Assembly (NCBI RefSeq): GCF_024138125.1
Contig: NZ_CP099993.1
Location: forward strand, 744,001 to 808,000
DNA length: 64,000 bases
Direction of reading: 5' to 3'
Origin: Halorussus salilacus
GTDB taxonomy: Archaea; Halobacteriota; Halobacteria; Halobacteriales; Haladaptataceae
The position numbers were made by a program, and so were the translations under genes. Positions 43,078 through 50,716 of the stretch are shown piece by piece. The notes under the pieces are model-generated. The model ran no database searches and was not told the DNA's origin. It saw only the letters and a program-made list of their open reading frames with translations. The stretch's first letter is position 1, and every line of letters starts with the position of its first letter.

Positions 43078-43219
43078 GGCGCATCCCGTGGTCGGTGGAG
43101 GTGCGCGAAACCGGGTTCGGGTTCGCCCCCGGTTCGCTGGCAATCCCTCATAATCGTTCGGGTCGAAGGCCGACCCTGCGAAAAGAAATTTCTTGTATCC
43201 GGTCCTCGTAGGGGGGTGC

Positions 43220-44563
43220 ATGGGTCTCTTCGATAGGCTCCGTGGAGACGATAAGCCACGCGTTGCCTTCTTCGGTATCGACGGCGTGCCGTACAGCTTT
43301 CTCGAGGACCACTTCGACGAGTTCGAGAACCTCGCTACCCTCGCCGACGAGGGGTCGGCCGGGCCGATAGACAGCATCGTCCCGCCCGAGTCCTCGGCGT
43401 GCTGGCCCTCCCTCACCACCGGAGTCAACCCCGGTGAGACCGGCGTCTACGGCTTCCAGGACCGCGAAATCGGGAGCTACGACACCTACGTCCCGATGGG
43501 TCGAGACGTGCAGGCGACCCGGGTCTGGGACCGGGTGCAGGAGTCGGGGCGAGACGCCACGGTGATGAACGTCCCCGTCACCTTCCCGCCCCAGCGCAAC
43601 GTCCAGCGGATGGTCTCGGGGTTCCTCTCGCCGGGCGTGGACAAGGCGGCGTACCCCGACGAGATGCGCGAGCAACTCGAATCGGTCGGATACAGAATCG
43701 ACGCCAACGCGAAACTCGGCCACGACGAGGACAAATCGGAGTTCATCGAGAACGCCCACGAGACGCTCGACGCCCGCTACGAGGCGTTCAAGCACTACCT
43801 GCAGGAGGACGACTGGGACCTCTTTTTCGGCGTGTTCATGACGACCGACCGGGTCAACCACTTCCTGTTCAAGCACTACGAGGACGACGGCGAGTACCGC
43901 GAGGAGTTCCTCGACTTCTACCGGAAGCTCGACCGCTACCTCGGCGAGATTCGACAGAACCTTCCCGACGACGTGACGATGCTGGTCGCGTCCGACCACG
44001 GATTCACCTCGCTTGACTACGAGTTCTACGCCAACACCTGGCTCGAACGGGAGGGCTGGCTCTCCTTCGAGGACGACGACCACGAGGAACTGGGCGACAT
44101 CACCGACGACACCGAGGCCTACTCGCTCATCCCCGGCCGGTTCTACATCAACCTCGAAGGCCGCGAACCCCGAGGAAGCGTCCCCGAGAGCGAGTACGAG
44201 GACAAACGCGCCCAGCTCAAGGAGGCACTCGAAAACCTCGAAGGCCCCGACGGCCGGAAGGTGGTCGAGCGCGTGGTCGAGAAGGAGGAGGCATTCCACG
44301 GCGACCACGACGACATCGCGCCCGACCTCGTCGCCATCCCCAACTACGGCTTCGACCTCAAGGCCGGGTTCAAGGGCCACGACGACGCGTTCGGGCAGGG
44401 TCCGCGAAACGGGATGCACAGCTTCGACAACGCCTCGCTGTTCGTCGACGACCCCGAGGCGAACGTCGAGGACGTCGACCTCTTCGACATCGCGCCCACC
44501 ATCCTCGACCTGCTGGAGGCCGACTACGACGCCGCGGAGTTCGACGGCCGGAGCCTGGTGTAG
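43220..44563 (+). CDS. Alkaline-phosphatase-superfamily phosphodiesterase/nucleotide pyrophosphatase-like
   Basis: A 447-residue enzyme. Metal-binding Asp in FFGIDGVPYSFL (residues 17-28), the nucleophile region PPESSACWPSLTTGVNPG, FGVFMTTDRVNHFLF (Asp/His) and ASDHGFTSL (Asp-His) match the type I phosphodiesterase/NPP group. It starts at ATG 43220 with GGGGGGTG immediately upstream as a Shine-Dalgarno-like site; an in-frame ATG at 43193 is less likely. It may act on nucleotide- or lipid-linked phosphodiesters; substrate unknown. No signal peptide is visible. Confidence 0.85.
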   Translation: MGLFDRLRGDDKPRVAFFGIDGVPYSFLEDHFDEFENLATLADEGSAGPIDSIVPPESSACWPSLTTGVNPGETGVYGFQDREIGSYDTYVPMGRDVQATRVWDRVQESGRDATVMNVPVTFPPQRNVQRMVSGFLSPGVDKAAYPDEMREQLESVGYRIDANAKLGHDEDKSEFIENAHETLDARYEAFKHYLQEDDWDLFFGVFMTTDRVNHFLFKHYEDDGEYREEFLDFYRKLDRYLGEIRQNLPDDVTMLVASDHGFTSLDYEFYANTWLEREGWLSFEDDDHEELGDITDDTEAYSLIPGRFYINLEGREPRGSVPESEYEDKRAQLKEALENLEGPDGRKVVERVVEKEEAFHGDHDDIAPDLVAIPNYGFDLKAGFKGHDDAFGQGPRNGMHSFDNASLFVDDPEANVEDVDLFDIAPTILDLLEADYDAAEFDGRSLV

Positions 44564-44635
44564 CGTCGCGTCTTCGACCGCGAGCGCGTTGCACCGCGTC
44601 CTCGACCGCGAGCGCGTCGAACGCGAGACCACCGT

Positions 44636-44668
44636 CCGGATTCGGCCGCGAGACGCGGCCGAATCCGG
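44636..44668 (+). terminator. Hairpin between the phosphatase-family and FNT-Usp genes
   Basis: CCGGATTCGGCCGCG and CGCGGCCGAATCCGG around AGA: perfect 15-base arms, 73 bases past the phosphatase-family stop. Downstream bases include TTAGTTTTTTT (44685-44695), so the hairpin plus T-run could end the transcript. Confidence 0.55.
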
Positions 44669-44713
44669 CGAGAATGCCAAACGCTTAGTTTTTTTAGGAA
44701 CTACGGTCGGCCG

Positions 44714-46537
44714 ATGGTAGACCCCGACCAGTCTGACCCCGACGCCGAACCGGACGAGCGAGTCCGGGAAGCGGTCGAACGCTCCCGGAGCGGCGCGCCA
44801 GCGGCCGGGTCGGTCGTTCGCGACCGGTTCACGACCGACGAGGTGTTCCAGCGCATCCTCGCGGCCGCCGACGAGGAGATCACCTCGGGGAGCCGCGAAC
44901 TGTTCTTCAGCGCGCTCGCGGGTGGTTTCGCCATCACCATCACGTTCATGCTGTACGTCTCGATGTCGGCCTCGACCGACAGCCACCCGGTGTTGAGCGC
45001 GTTGCTGTACCCGTTGGGGTTCATCTACATCATCATCGGCGGCTACCAACTCTACACCGAGAACACGCTCCCGCCGGTCGCGCTCACGCTCGAACGGGTG
45101 GCGAGCATCCCCGCGATGTTGCGCAACTGGACGGTCGTGCTCGCGGGGAACTTCGCTGGCGGCGCGGCCGGGGCGGCCGCGCTCGCGTTCGGCGGCGTCC
45201 TCTCGCCGGAGGCCGCGACCAAGGCGGCCGAGATCGCCCAGCACGGCGTCGAGACCGGCTGGTGGTCGCTGTTCGCGAAGGCCGCCTTCGCGGGGCTCAT
45301 CGTCGCGGGCGTCGTCTGGGTGGAGTACGCCGCCCGCGACACCATCTCGCGGGTGGTCGTGGTGTATCTCGCCTTCCTTGCGATTCCGCTCGGCGACCTG
45401 TTCCACTCGGTGGTCTCGTTCACCGAGATGCTCTATCTCGTTCTCTTGGGTGACTTCGCCTTCCTGCCCGGGATGACCGAGTTCGTCCTTCCGGTCCTGC
45501 TGGGCAACACCGTCGGCGGGGTGGTCCTCGTCACCGTGGTCAACTACTTCCAGACCACCGAACGCCGCCTCGAATCCGCGCGGTTCGAGGGGGCAGACAG
45601 ACAGCTCTCGCTTCGCGAGTGGGTGTTCGGCGGGCTGGTCGGCCGGGCGTACGTCCCCCTCATCGACACCGGCGAGGCCCACCCGGCTGCGAATCCCGAC
45701 CGATACAGGGTGGTCGTGCCCATCTCGAACCCCCGGACCGAATCGCGGCTGGTCGATCTCGCCTGTACGGTCGCCAGCCAGCACGAGGACGCGGTCGTCC
45801 ACGCGGTCCACATCGTCCAGCTTCCGACCCGTGGCACACAGGGGTACGGTGCCGACCAGCGCGAGCGCATCGTCGCCGAGTCCGAGAGGCATCTGGCCGA
45901 CATCGGCGCGACGGCCGAGAGCTACGGCGTCGACTATGAGACCTCGACGGTGGTCTCGCACCGCTCGTTCGAGGAGCTGTTCGACATCGCCGAGCGCGAG
46001 CGCGCCGACCTCGTGGTGATGGGCTGGGACGACAAGCGGCCGTGGACGGGGCGAGCCGAGCGCTCGCTCGGCGAACTCACCAACAGCCTCCCCTGTGACT
46101 TCCTCGTGTTCAAGGACCGCGGCCTCGACCCCTCGAAGTTGCTCATCCCGACCGCGGGCGGTCCCCACTGCGACCTGAACGCCGCGGTGGCGCGGGCGTT
46201 CCGCGCCACCGCCGACGCGGAGGTGACGGTCCTCCACATCGTCGACGGGCCGGACGAGCGCGAGGCTGGCGAGGCGTTCCTCGAAGAGTGGGCGGCCGAC
46301 AACGACCTCGGCGACGCGAGGCTCGTCGTCGACGACTCGGGCGACGTGGAAGCCGCCATCGAGCGCGAGGCCGCCGACCACTCGCTGTTGTTCATGGGCG
46401 CGACCGAACGAGGGTTGCTCGCGCGGCTCGCGACCGACTCGCTACACTTCGACGTGGTCGACGACACGAGAACGTCGGTCGTACTCGCCGAGCGCGCGAC
46501 CCGTCGGAGCCTCGTCGAACGGCTGTTCGGCCGGTGA
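44714..46537 (+). CDS. Formate/nitrite-transporter-family protein fused to two UspA domains
   Basis: A 607-residue fusion. Residues about 50-285 are a six-helix FNT channel (ELFFSALAGGFAITITF, LLYPLGFIYIIIGG, GNFAGGAAGA, LLGNTVGGVVLVTVVNYFQT). From about 305 two Usp-like domains follow: VVVPISNPRTESRLVDLACT to NSLPCDFLVF, and LLIPTAGGPHCDLNAAVARA to RTSVVLAE. Usp domains likely gate or sense nucleotide state. The anion exported is unknown. The combination is known in haloarchaea. Confidence 0.9.
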   Translation: MVDPDQSDPDAEPDERVREAVERSRSGAPAAGSVVRDRFTTDEVFQRILAAADEEITSGSRELFFSALAGGFAITITFMLYVSMSASTDSHPVLSALLYPLGFIYIIIGGYQLYTENTLPPVALTLERVASIPAMLRNWTVVLAGNFAGGAAGAAALAFGGVLSPEAATKAAEIAQHGVETGWWSLFAKAAFAGLIVAGVVWVEYAARDTISRVVVVYLAFLAIPLGDLFHSVVSFTEMLYLVLLGDFAFLPGMTEFVLPVLLGNTVGGVVLVTVVNYFQTTERRLESARFEGADRQLSLREWVFGGLVGRAYVPLIDTGEAHPAANPDRYRVVVPISNPRTESRLVDLACTVASQHEDAVVHAVHIVQLPTRGTQGYGADQRERIVAESERHLADIGATAESYGVDYETSTVVSHRSFEELFDIAERERADLVVMGWDDKRPWTGRAERSLGELTNSLPCDFLVFKDRGLDPSKLLIPTAGGPHCDLNAAVARAFRATADAEVTVLHIVDGPDEREAGEAFLEEWAADNDLGDARLVVDDSGDVEAAIEREAADHSLLFMGATERGLLARLATDSLHFDVVDDTRTSVVLAERATRRSLVERLFGR

Positions 46538-46539
46538 CC

Positions 46540-47619
46540 TCAGATCAGGTCGTCTAGCTCGTCGTTGTGGAACTGCTCGGCCGGGTCGCGCTCGGGTTCG
46601 TCGGCCTGCTTGCTGGCCTGTTTCGCGCGCTCCATGAACTCCTCGACTCGGTCGGAGCGTTCGACCCCGCCGAGCAGGATGAGCGACGCGAGCCGACCGC
46701 TGTCGAGCGGGAAGTCCCCGCCCCGGACCTGCAGGCTCCCGGTCTCGTCTTCCATCCACTTTCGGGCGCGCTCGACGCCCTTCCGCGGGATGGCCTCGGG
46801 CTGGCCCGCCACGACCAGCAGGCCCGAGTCGGCCTCGACCGCGTTCGGCAGGCTGAGGTTGCTGAGGAGCGCCCGCCGGGTCGTCGAAGTCACGGTGTTG
46901 ATGTTCTCCTCGGCCTCGTCGCTGGCTTCCGCGCTCGCGAATCCGAGCGTGGCGATGCCGCCCGACCGGAGGGTGTTGATGACCTCGCTGGAGTCGACCA
47001 CGCTCTCGCCGACCCCCTCGACCGCCTCGCCCGAGGCGAACAGCAGACCGACACGCTGGGCGATGTTCTGGTTGATGGACTCGAACGCCTCGCCGACGCT
47101 CTCGCCCGAGGAGTGCCACGCGTCGTTGTCGATGAGCAGGGTCGCGTCGGCCTCCCGGACGAGGGTCATCAGCGACCGCCCGGCGTTGGCCTGATACATC
47201 GCGCCCTCGCCCCTGCCCGGCAGGATGCCGAGGCCGTAGACCGGAATCTCGTAGACGCGATTGAGTTCGCGCGCGAGGACGGGCGCGCCGCCCGACCCGG
47301 TGCCGCCGCCGAGTCCGGCGACGACGAAGATGGCCTCGGCCTCGGCGGTGATGCGGCCGTCGAGAGCGTCCATCACCTCGGTCGCGTCGCTCTGCATGAC
47401 CTCCGCGCCGAGTTCGTTGTCGCCGCCGACGCCGTGGCCCTTCACGCGGTCCTGACCGATCAGCACCGTGTCGAGGTCGAGCGACTGGAGGTCGGTCCTC
47501 GCGGAGTTGACCGCGAGCGCGCCTTTGACCGCGCCGAATCCCATCCGCTGGTCGTACTCGGCTAGCTTCTGAGTCAACTTCCCCCCGGCTTGTCCGACAC
47601 CAATCAGGACGACTTTCAT
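46540..47619 (-). CDS. cetZ: CetZ family tubulin-like GTPase
   Basis: A 359-residue tubulin-superfamily protein. The GTP-binding signature GGGTGSG is at residues 104-110, MKVVLIGVGQAGG at the start, and the nucleotide-binding NEDEL-like GGDNELGAEVM. Length and the GVGQAGGKL opening favour CetZ, the haloarchaeal cell-shape/motility tubulin group, rather than FtsZ. It is convergent with the FNT-Usp gene by two bases and divergent from the pilus cluster, which is 145 bases away. Which CetZ subtype cannot be told. Confidence 0.9.
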   Translation of the reverse strand: MKVVLIGVGQAGGKLTQKLAEYDQRMGFGAVKGALAVNSARTDLQSLDLDTVLIGQDRVKGHGVGGDNELGAEVMQSDATEVMDALDGRITAEAEAIFVVAGLGGGTGSGGAPVLARELNRVYEIPVYGLGILPGRGEGAMYQANAGRSLMTLVREADATLLIDNDAWHSSGESVGEAFESINQNIAQRVGLLFASGEAVEGVGESVVDSSEVINTLRSGGIATLGFASAEASDEAEENINTVTSTTRRALLSNLSLPNAVEADSGLLVVAGQPEAIPRKGVERARKWMEDETGSLQVRGGDFPLDSGRLASLILLGGVERSDRVEEFMERAKQASKQADEPERDPAEQFHNDELDDLI

Positions 47620-47733
47620 GGGAGGGAGACTCGAATTCGCGCATAATCAACCTTGCGGCACTCGGTCTGGCGTCCCGGCGAGGCGGTCCCCAGTCCGGGT
47701 ACGGTTCGGTCGCGACACGGCCGCGAACGTACC

Positions 47734-47764
47734 CTTAAATACCAGAACGGGACCACACCGGGCC
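47734..47764 (+). promoter_or_regulatory. Pilus-cluster promoter module, copy 1
   Basis: CTTAAATACC then AGAACGGGACCA directly before the ATG at 47765. Same module as 48796-48826 and 52702-52732. TTAAAT centre is 28 bases from the ATG, so the transcript starts at the ATG (leaderless). The extra fixed stretch ACGGGACCA lies between TATA box and start. Confidence 0.8.
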
Positions 47765-48247
47765 ATGTCCGAACCGGACGCACTGGACGAGCGACTCCGC
47801 GCCGTCGAGCGCGCGCTCACCGACGGCGACCGCGACCTGACCGACCTCAGAACCGGCGCGGAACTGACCCGCGAGGTCGAGGCGCTCTGCGAGCGCCTCG
47901 ACGACGCGGAGGACCGACTCGACGAACTCGACGCCGCGACGCAGGCGCTCAGGGGCTACGTCGGGAGCGTCCGGGCGGTCAACGAGTCTGTCGAGCGCCG
48001 GGCCGACGCCGCACTCGCGAAGGCCGAGTCGCTCGAAACCGACCGCCAGTCCCGTTCCGGCCGGGATTCGGGGGCCGACTCCGACTTCGCATCCGACTCC
48101 GACCCCGGACTCGCCCGCCACCCCGGTCCCACCTGCGACTGCGAGCGTCGCCGGGCCGACCCCTCGGAGTGGCCGGGGACCGAGGCCGAGACTGCGCCAG
48201 ACGAGTCTCCCGGCCTGCTCGCCAGACTCGCGGAGGCGCTGTCGTGA
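47765..48247 (+). CDS. Coiled-coil protein of the pilus/secretion cluster (DUF7310-like)
   Basis: A 160-residue protein. The first 95 residues are an alternating Glu/Arg/Leu coiled coil (LDERLRAVERALTD, ELTREVEALCERLDDAEDR), followed by a Ser/Asp-rich linker, a CDCERR pair and a short C-terminal helix (GLLARLAEALS). It starts the cluster and its GTGA overlap at 48244 couples it to the next gene. Family label DUF7310 from memory. It may help anchor the ATPase. Confidence 0.75.
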   Translation: MSEPDALDERLRAVERALTDGDRDLTDLRTGAELTREVEALCERLDDAEDRLDELDAATQALRGYVGSVRAVNESVERRADAALAKAESLETDRQSRSGRDSGADSDFASDSDPGLARHPGPTCDCERRRADPSEWPGTEAETAPDESPGLLARLAEALS

Positions 48248-48855
48248 TACGCACCGTCCTCGCCGTGGTGCTCGCCGCGGCGCTCGTGGGTGTCGCGACC
48301 CCCGCGCTCGACGCGGCGCGCACGACCCGGTCCGAGCGACTGACCGCGGCCGAACTCGGCCGGGTCGAGACCGCCGCGGAGGGTCTCGTCGCCGAGGAGA
48401 CCCCCGCAGGACCGGGCGGGCCGGGACCGCGGCGCACCCTCGAAATCGAGCTGCCGGGCGACTCGCCGACGACAGCACCGGTCGCGTACGTCGCGTTCGG
48501 CGGTCGGCCCGGGGAGTCGGTGGCCGACACCGGCCGCACCGACGCCGTCGCGTTCAGAGTCGCGGGCGGTCGCCACCACGTCCACCGGGTCGGGGTCGAC
48601 CTCCGAGTGGCGGGCCGGGACGAAGTGGCGGGCCGGGACCGAGTGACGGTCCGAAACGGCGGCGAGTCGCCCCCGCGGGGGCGACTCGCCGCCGACGCCC
48701 GTCCCCTCGTCCTCCGAGGCGGGGCCGCCTATCGGCTGGTCCTCCGGCTCCGCGAGGACGACGGTCGGCCGACCGTCGTCCTCGCCGCCCGAGAACTTAA
48801 ATCCGAGAACGGGACCACCCCGGCACATGCGAGACCTGCTGGCGCGACTGCGTGA
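48244..48855 (+). CDS. Membrane-anchored/pseudopilin-like protein of the cluster (DUF7311-like)
   Basis: A 203-residue protein from GTG 48244 (GTGA overlap with the previous stop). A hydrophobic N-terminal helix (TVLAVVLAAALVGVATPAL) behind a short basic start, then a mixed beta region. Residues near 140 (NGGESPPRGRLAADAR) are encoded by a perfect 38-base palindrome, 48657-48694. It overlaps the ATPase gene by 29 bases; the promoter of that gene is within its 3' end. Predicted exported with an N-terminal anchor. Confidence 0.7.
   Translation: MIRTVLAVVLAAALVGVATPALDAARTTRSERLTAAELGRVETAAEGLVAEETPAGPGGPGPRRTLEIELPGDSPTTAPVAYVAFGGRPGESVADTGRTDAVAFRVAGGRHHVHRVGVDLRVAGRDEVAGRDRVTVRNGGESPPRGRLAADARPLVLRGGAAYRLVLRLREDDGRPTVVLAARELKSENGTTPAHARPAGATA
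48657..48694. repeat. 38-bp perfect palindrome in coding sequence
   Basis: CGGCGGCGAGTCGCCCCCG and its exact reverse complement with no loop, inside the DUF7311-like gene. In frame it encodes a Gly/Ser/Pro/Arg linker. As RNA or cruciform DNA it would be very stable. Confidence 0.92.
48796..48826 (+). promoter_or_regulatory. Pilus-cluster promoter module, copy 2
   Basis: CTTAAATCC (48796-48804) and GAGAACGGGACCA (48805-48817), followed by the ATG at 48827; 28 bases from TATA centre to ATG. It lies inside the 3' end of the preceding CDS. Confidence 0.8.
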
Positions 48856-50716
48856 GACCGACGACCCGGCGTGCGCGTGCGAACCGACGTTCGAGTCCGA
48901 CCGGCTCGTGCTCGACGCGACCGACTGCCCCGGGAGCGGCGACCTCGCGGCGTCCCCGGACTGCCGAGCCACCGCGGTCGCGGCGCTCGCCGACAGGAGC
49001 GCCGACGCGGTCCTGACCCGGACGGAGGGCGTCGAGCGCGCCTACGAGGGCGAGGCCGCGACCGTGCTCGTCGCGGCCGGGCGGTTCGCCGAGCGGGTCG
49101 CCTTCTACGACGAGCGACTCGCCGACCGCGCCGAGCGCGACCCGCTGGACGCGGCCCGCGCCGCGGTCGGGCGCGCAGGGCCGGTCGGCGACATCGTCGC
49201 GGAGACCGGACTGGCCGAGGTCGCTCGCGACGCCGGGAGCGACGACGACGCGCTCCGGGCGTTCGTCGGGCCGCCGATGGCCCGGTCCCGGGTCGCCGCG
49301 CGACCCCCTCCCGACGCGGCGCTCGCCGAGTCGCGGTCGCTGTCGAGCGGCGCGACCGTCCGAATCTACGACGGCCCGGACCGCGCGCTGCGGACCTACC
49401 ACCTCGAACCGGTCGAAGCCACCTTCGACGCCGCCGCGCTGGAGACGCTGGCGCGCGCCCACGACCTGCTCGCGGAGGGGGTCGTCTCGGGCGAGTCCGA
49501 CCGCGCGCCGGGGCGGGCGGTCCGCCGGGTGGCCGATTCCGACCAGCGGGTCGAGGACCTCGCGGCGGTCCTCGGCAAGCACACCCGCGGGTACGGCGTC
49601 CTCGCCGACCTGTTCGCCGACCCCGCGGTGTCGGACGTGTTCGCGACCGCCCCGGTCGGGTCGAACCCGCTCCGGGTCACCGTCGACGGCGAGCGCATGC
49701 GGACCAACGTCCGACTCACCGAGGCGGGCGCGGAGACGCTGGCCTCGCGGGTCCGGCGCGCGAGCGGCCGAGCGTTCTCGCGGGCCGCGCCCACCCTCGC
49801 CGCGACCGCCGAGACCGGCGCGGGAGCCGTGCGTGTCGCGGGCGTCACCGACCCGGTCTGCGACGGGCCGGGGTTCGCGTTCCGCGCCCGCGAGGCGACG
49901 CCGTGGACCCTGCCCGCGCTGGTCGAGAACGGGACCGTCCCCGCCGACGCCGCGGCCCTGCTCTCGCTCGCCGTCGAGCGCGCGGCCGCGGGACTCGTCG
50001 CCGGGGCCCGCGGTGCGGGCAAGACCACCGCCCTCGGCGCGCTCCTGTGGGAACTGCCCGCCGCGGTCCGGACCGTGGTCATCGAGGACACCCCCGAACT
50101 CCCGGTCGGCCCGCTCCAGTCCCGGGGCCGGGACGTCCAACCGCTGCGGACCGCGACCGACGACGGCACCGGTCTCTCGCCCTCGGACGCGCTCCGGACC
50201 GCGCTCCGACTCGGGGAGGGCGCGCTGGTCGTCGGGGAGGTCCGGGGCGAGGAGGCCGCGGTCCTCTACGAGGCGATGCGGGTCGGCGCGAGCGGCGACG
50301 CCGTCCTCGGCACCATCCACGGCGACGGCGGCGCGGCGGTCCGCGAGCGCGTGGTCTCGGACCTCGGCGTCCCGGCCTCGTCGTTCGCGGTGACCGACCT
50401 CGTCGCGAGCCTCGAAACGACGGCGACCCCGGAGGGCGAGCGCCGCCGGGTCCGGGCGGTCGAGGAGGTCGTCGACGGCGACCGCTTCGAGCCCCTCTTC
50501 GAGGTCCGGGACGACGCCCTCCGACCCACCGGCCGGATCGAGCGCGGGGAGAGCCGCCTCGTCGCGTCGCTCGCCGACCCCGACGAGCGCTACGCCGACG
50601 TTCGCGAGACGCTCGCCGACCGCGAGACCCTGCTCGACCGACTCGCCCGCGAAGGCCGGACGGACCCGGCCGACGTGACGAGGGCCTACGCCGAACGCGA
50701 CCGGAGGAGCGCGTGA
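48827..50716 (+). CDS. Type II/IV secretion-system ATPase (archaeal pilus motor, PilB/GspE-like)
   Basis: A 629-residue cytoplasmic hexameric ATPase that powers assembly of a type IV pilus-like structure. Walker A GARGAGKTT is at 393-401, the Asp box IEDTPELPV and Walker B-like GALVVGEVRGEEA follow, plus the His-box LGTIHGDG. A cysteine pair at CACEPTF and CPGSG near the N-terminus may bind zinc. It has its own promoter module and a GTGA overlap with the membrane-platform gene downstream. It is divergent in sequence from the main PilB3-type proteins, so it probably drives a separate structure. Confidence 0.92.
   Translation: MRDLLARLRETDDPACACEPTFESDRLVLDATDCPGSGDLAASPDCRATAVAALADRSADAVLTRTEGVERAYEGEAATVLVAAGRFAERVAFYDERLADRAERDPLDAARAAVGRAGPVGDIVAETGLAEVARDAGSDDDALRAFVGPPMARSRVAARPPPDAALAESRSLSSGATVRIYDGPDRALRTYHLEPVEATFDAAALETLARAHDLLAEGVVSGESDRAPGRAVRRVADSDQRVEDLAAVLGKHTRGYGVLADLFADPAVSDVFATAPVGSNPLRVTVDGERMRTNVRLTEAGAETLASRVRRASGRAFSRAAPTLAATAETGAGAVRVAGVTDPVCDGPGFAFRAREATPWTLPALVENGTVPADAAALLSLAVERAAAGLVAGARGAGKTTALGALLWELPAAVRTVVIEDTPELPVGPLQSRGRDVQPLRTATDDGTGLSPSDALRTALRLGEGALVVGEVRGEEAAVLYEAMRVGASGDAVLGTIHGDGGAAVRERVVSDLGVPASSFAVTDLVASLETTATPEGERRRVRAVEEVVDGDRFEPLFEVRDDALRPTGRIERGESRLVASLADPDERYADVRETLADRETLLDRLAREGRTDPADVTRAYAERDRRSA

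Noticed and set aside
42827-43219. Coding gene across the tandem array
   Set aside because: Frames translate to simple Pro/His/Thr repeats without a family and no convincing start signal.
43148-46381. Minus-strand ORF of 1077 aa antisense to the phosphatase-family and FNT-Usp genes
   Set aside because: Antisense to two well-identified genes; its translation lacks recognisable domains, as is usual for GC-rich antisense frames.
48871-50712. Plus-strand extension of the secretion membrane-protein frame upstream through the ATPase gene
   Set aside because: Arg/Gly/Pro-rich shadow frame; the true start is the GTG at 50713 with a GTGA overlap.
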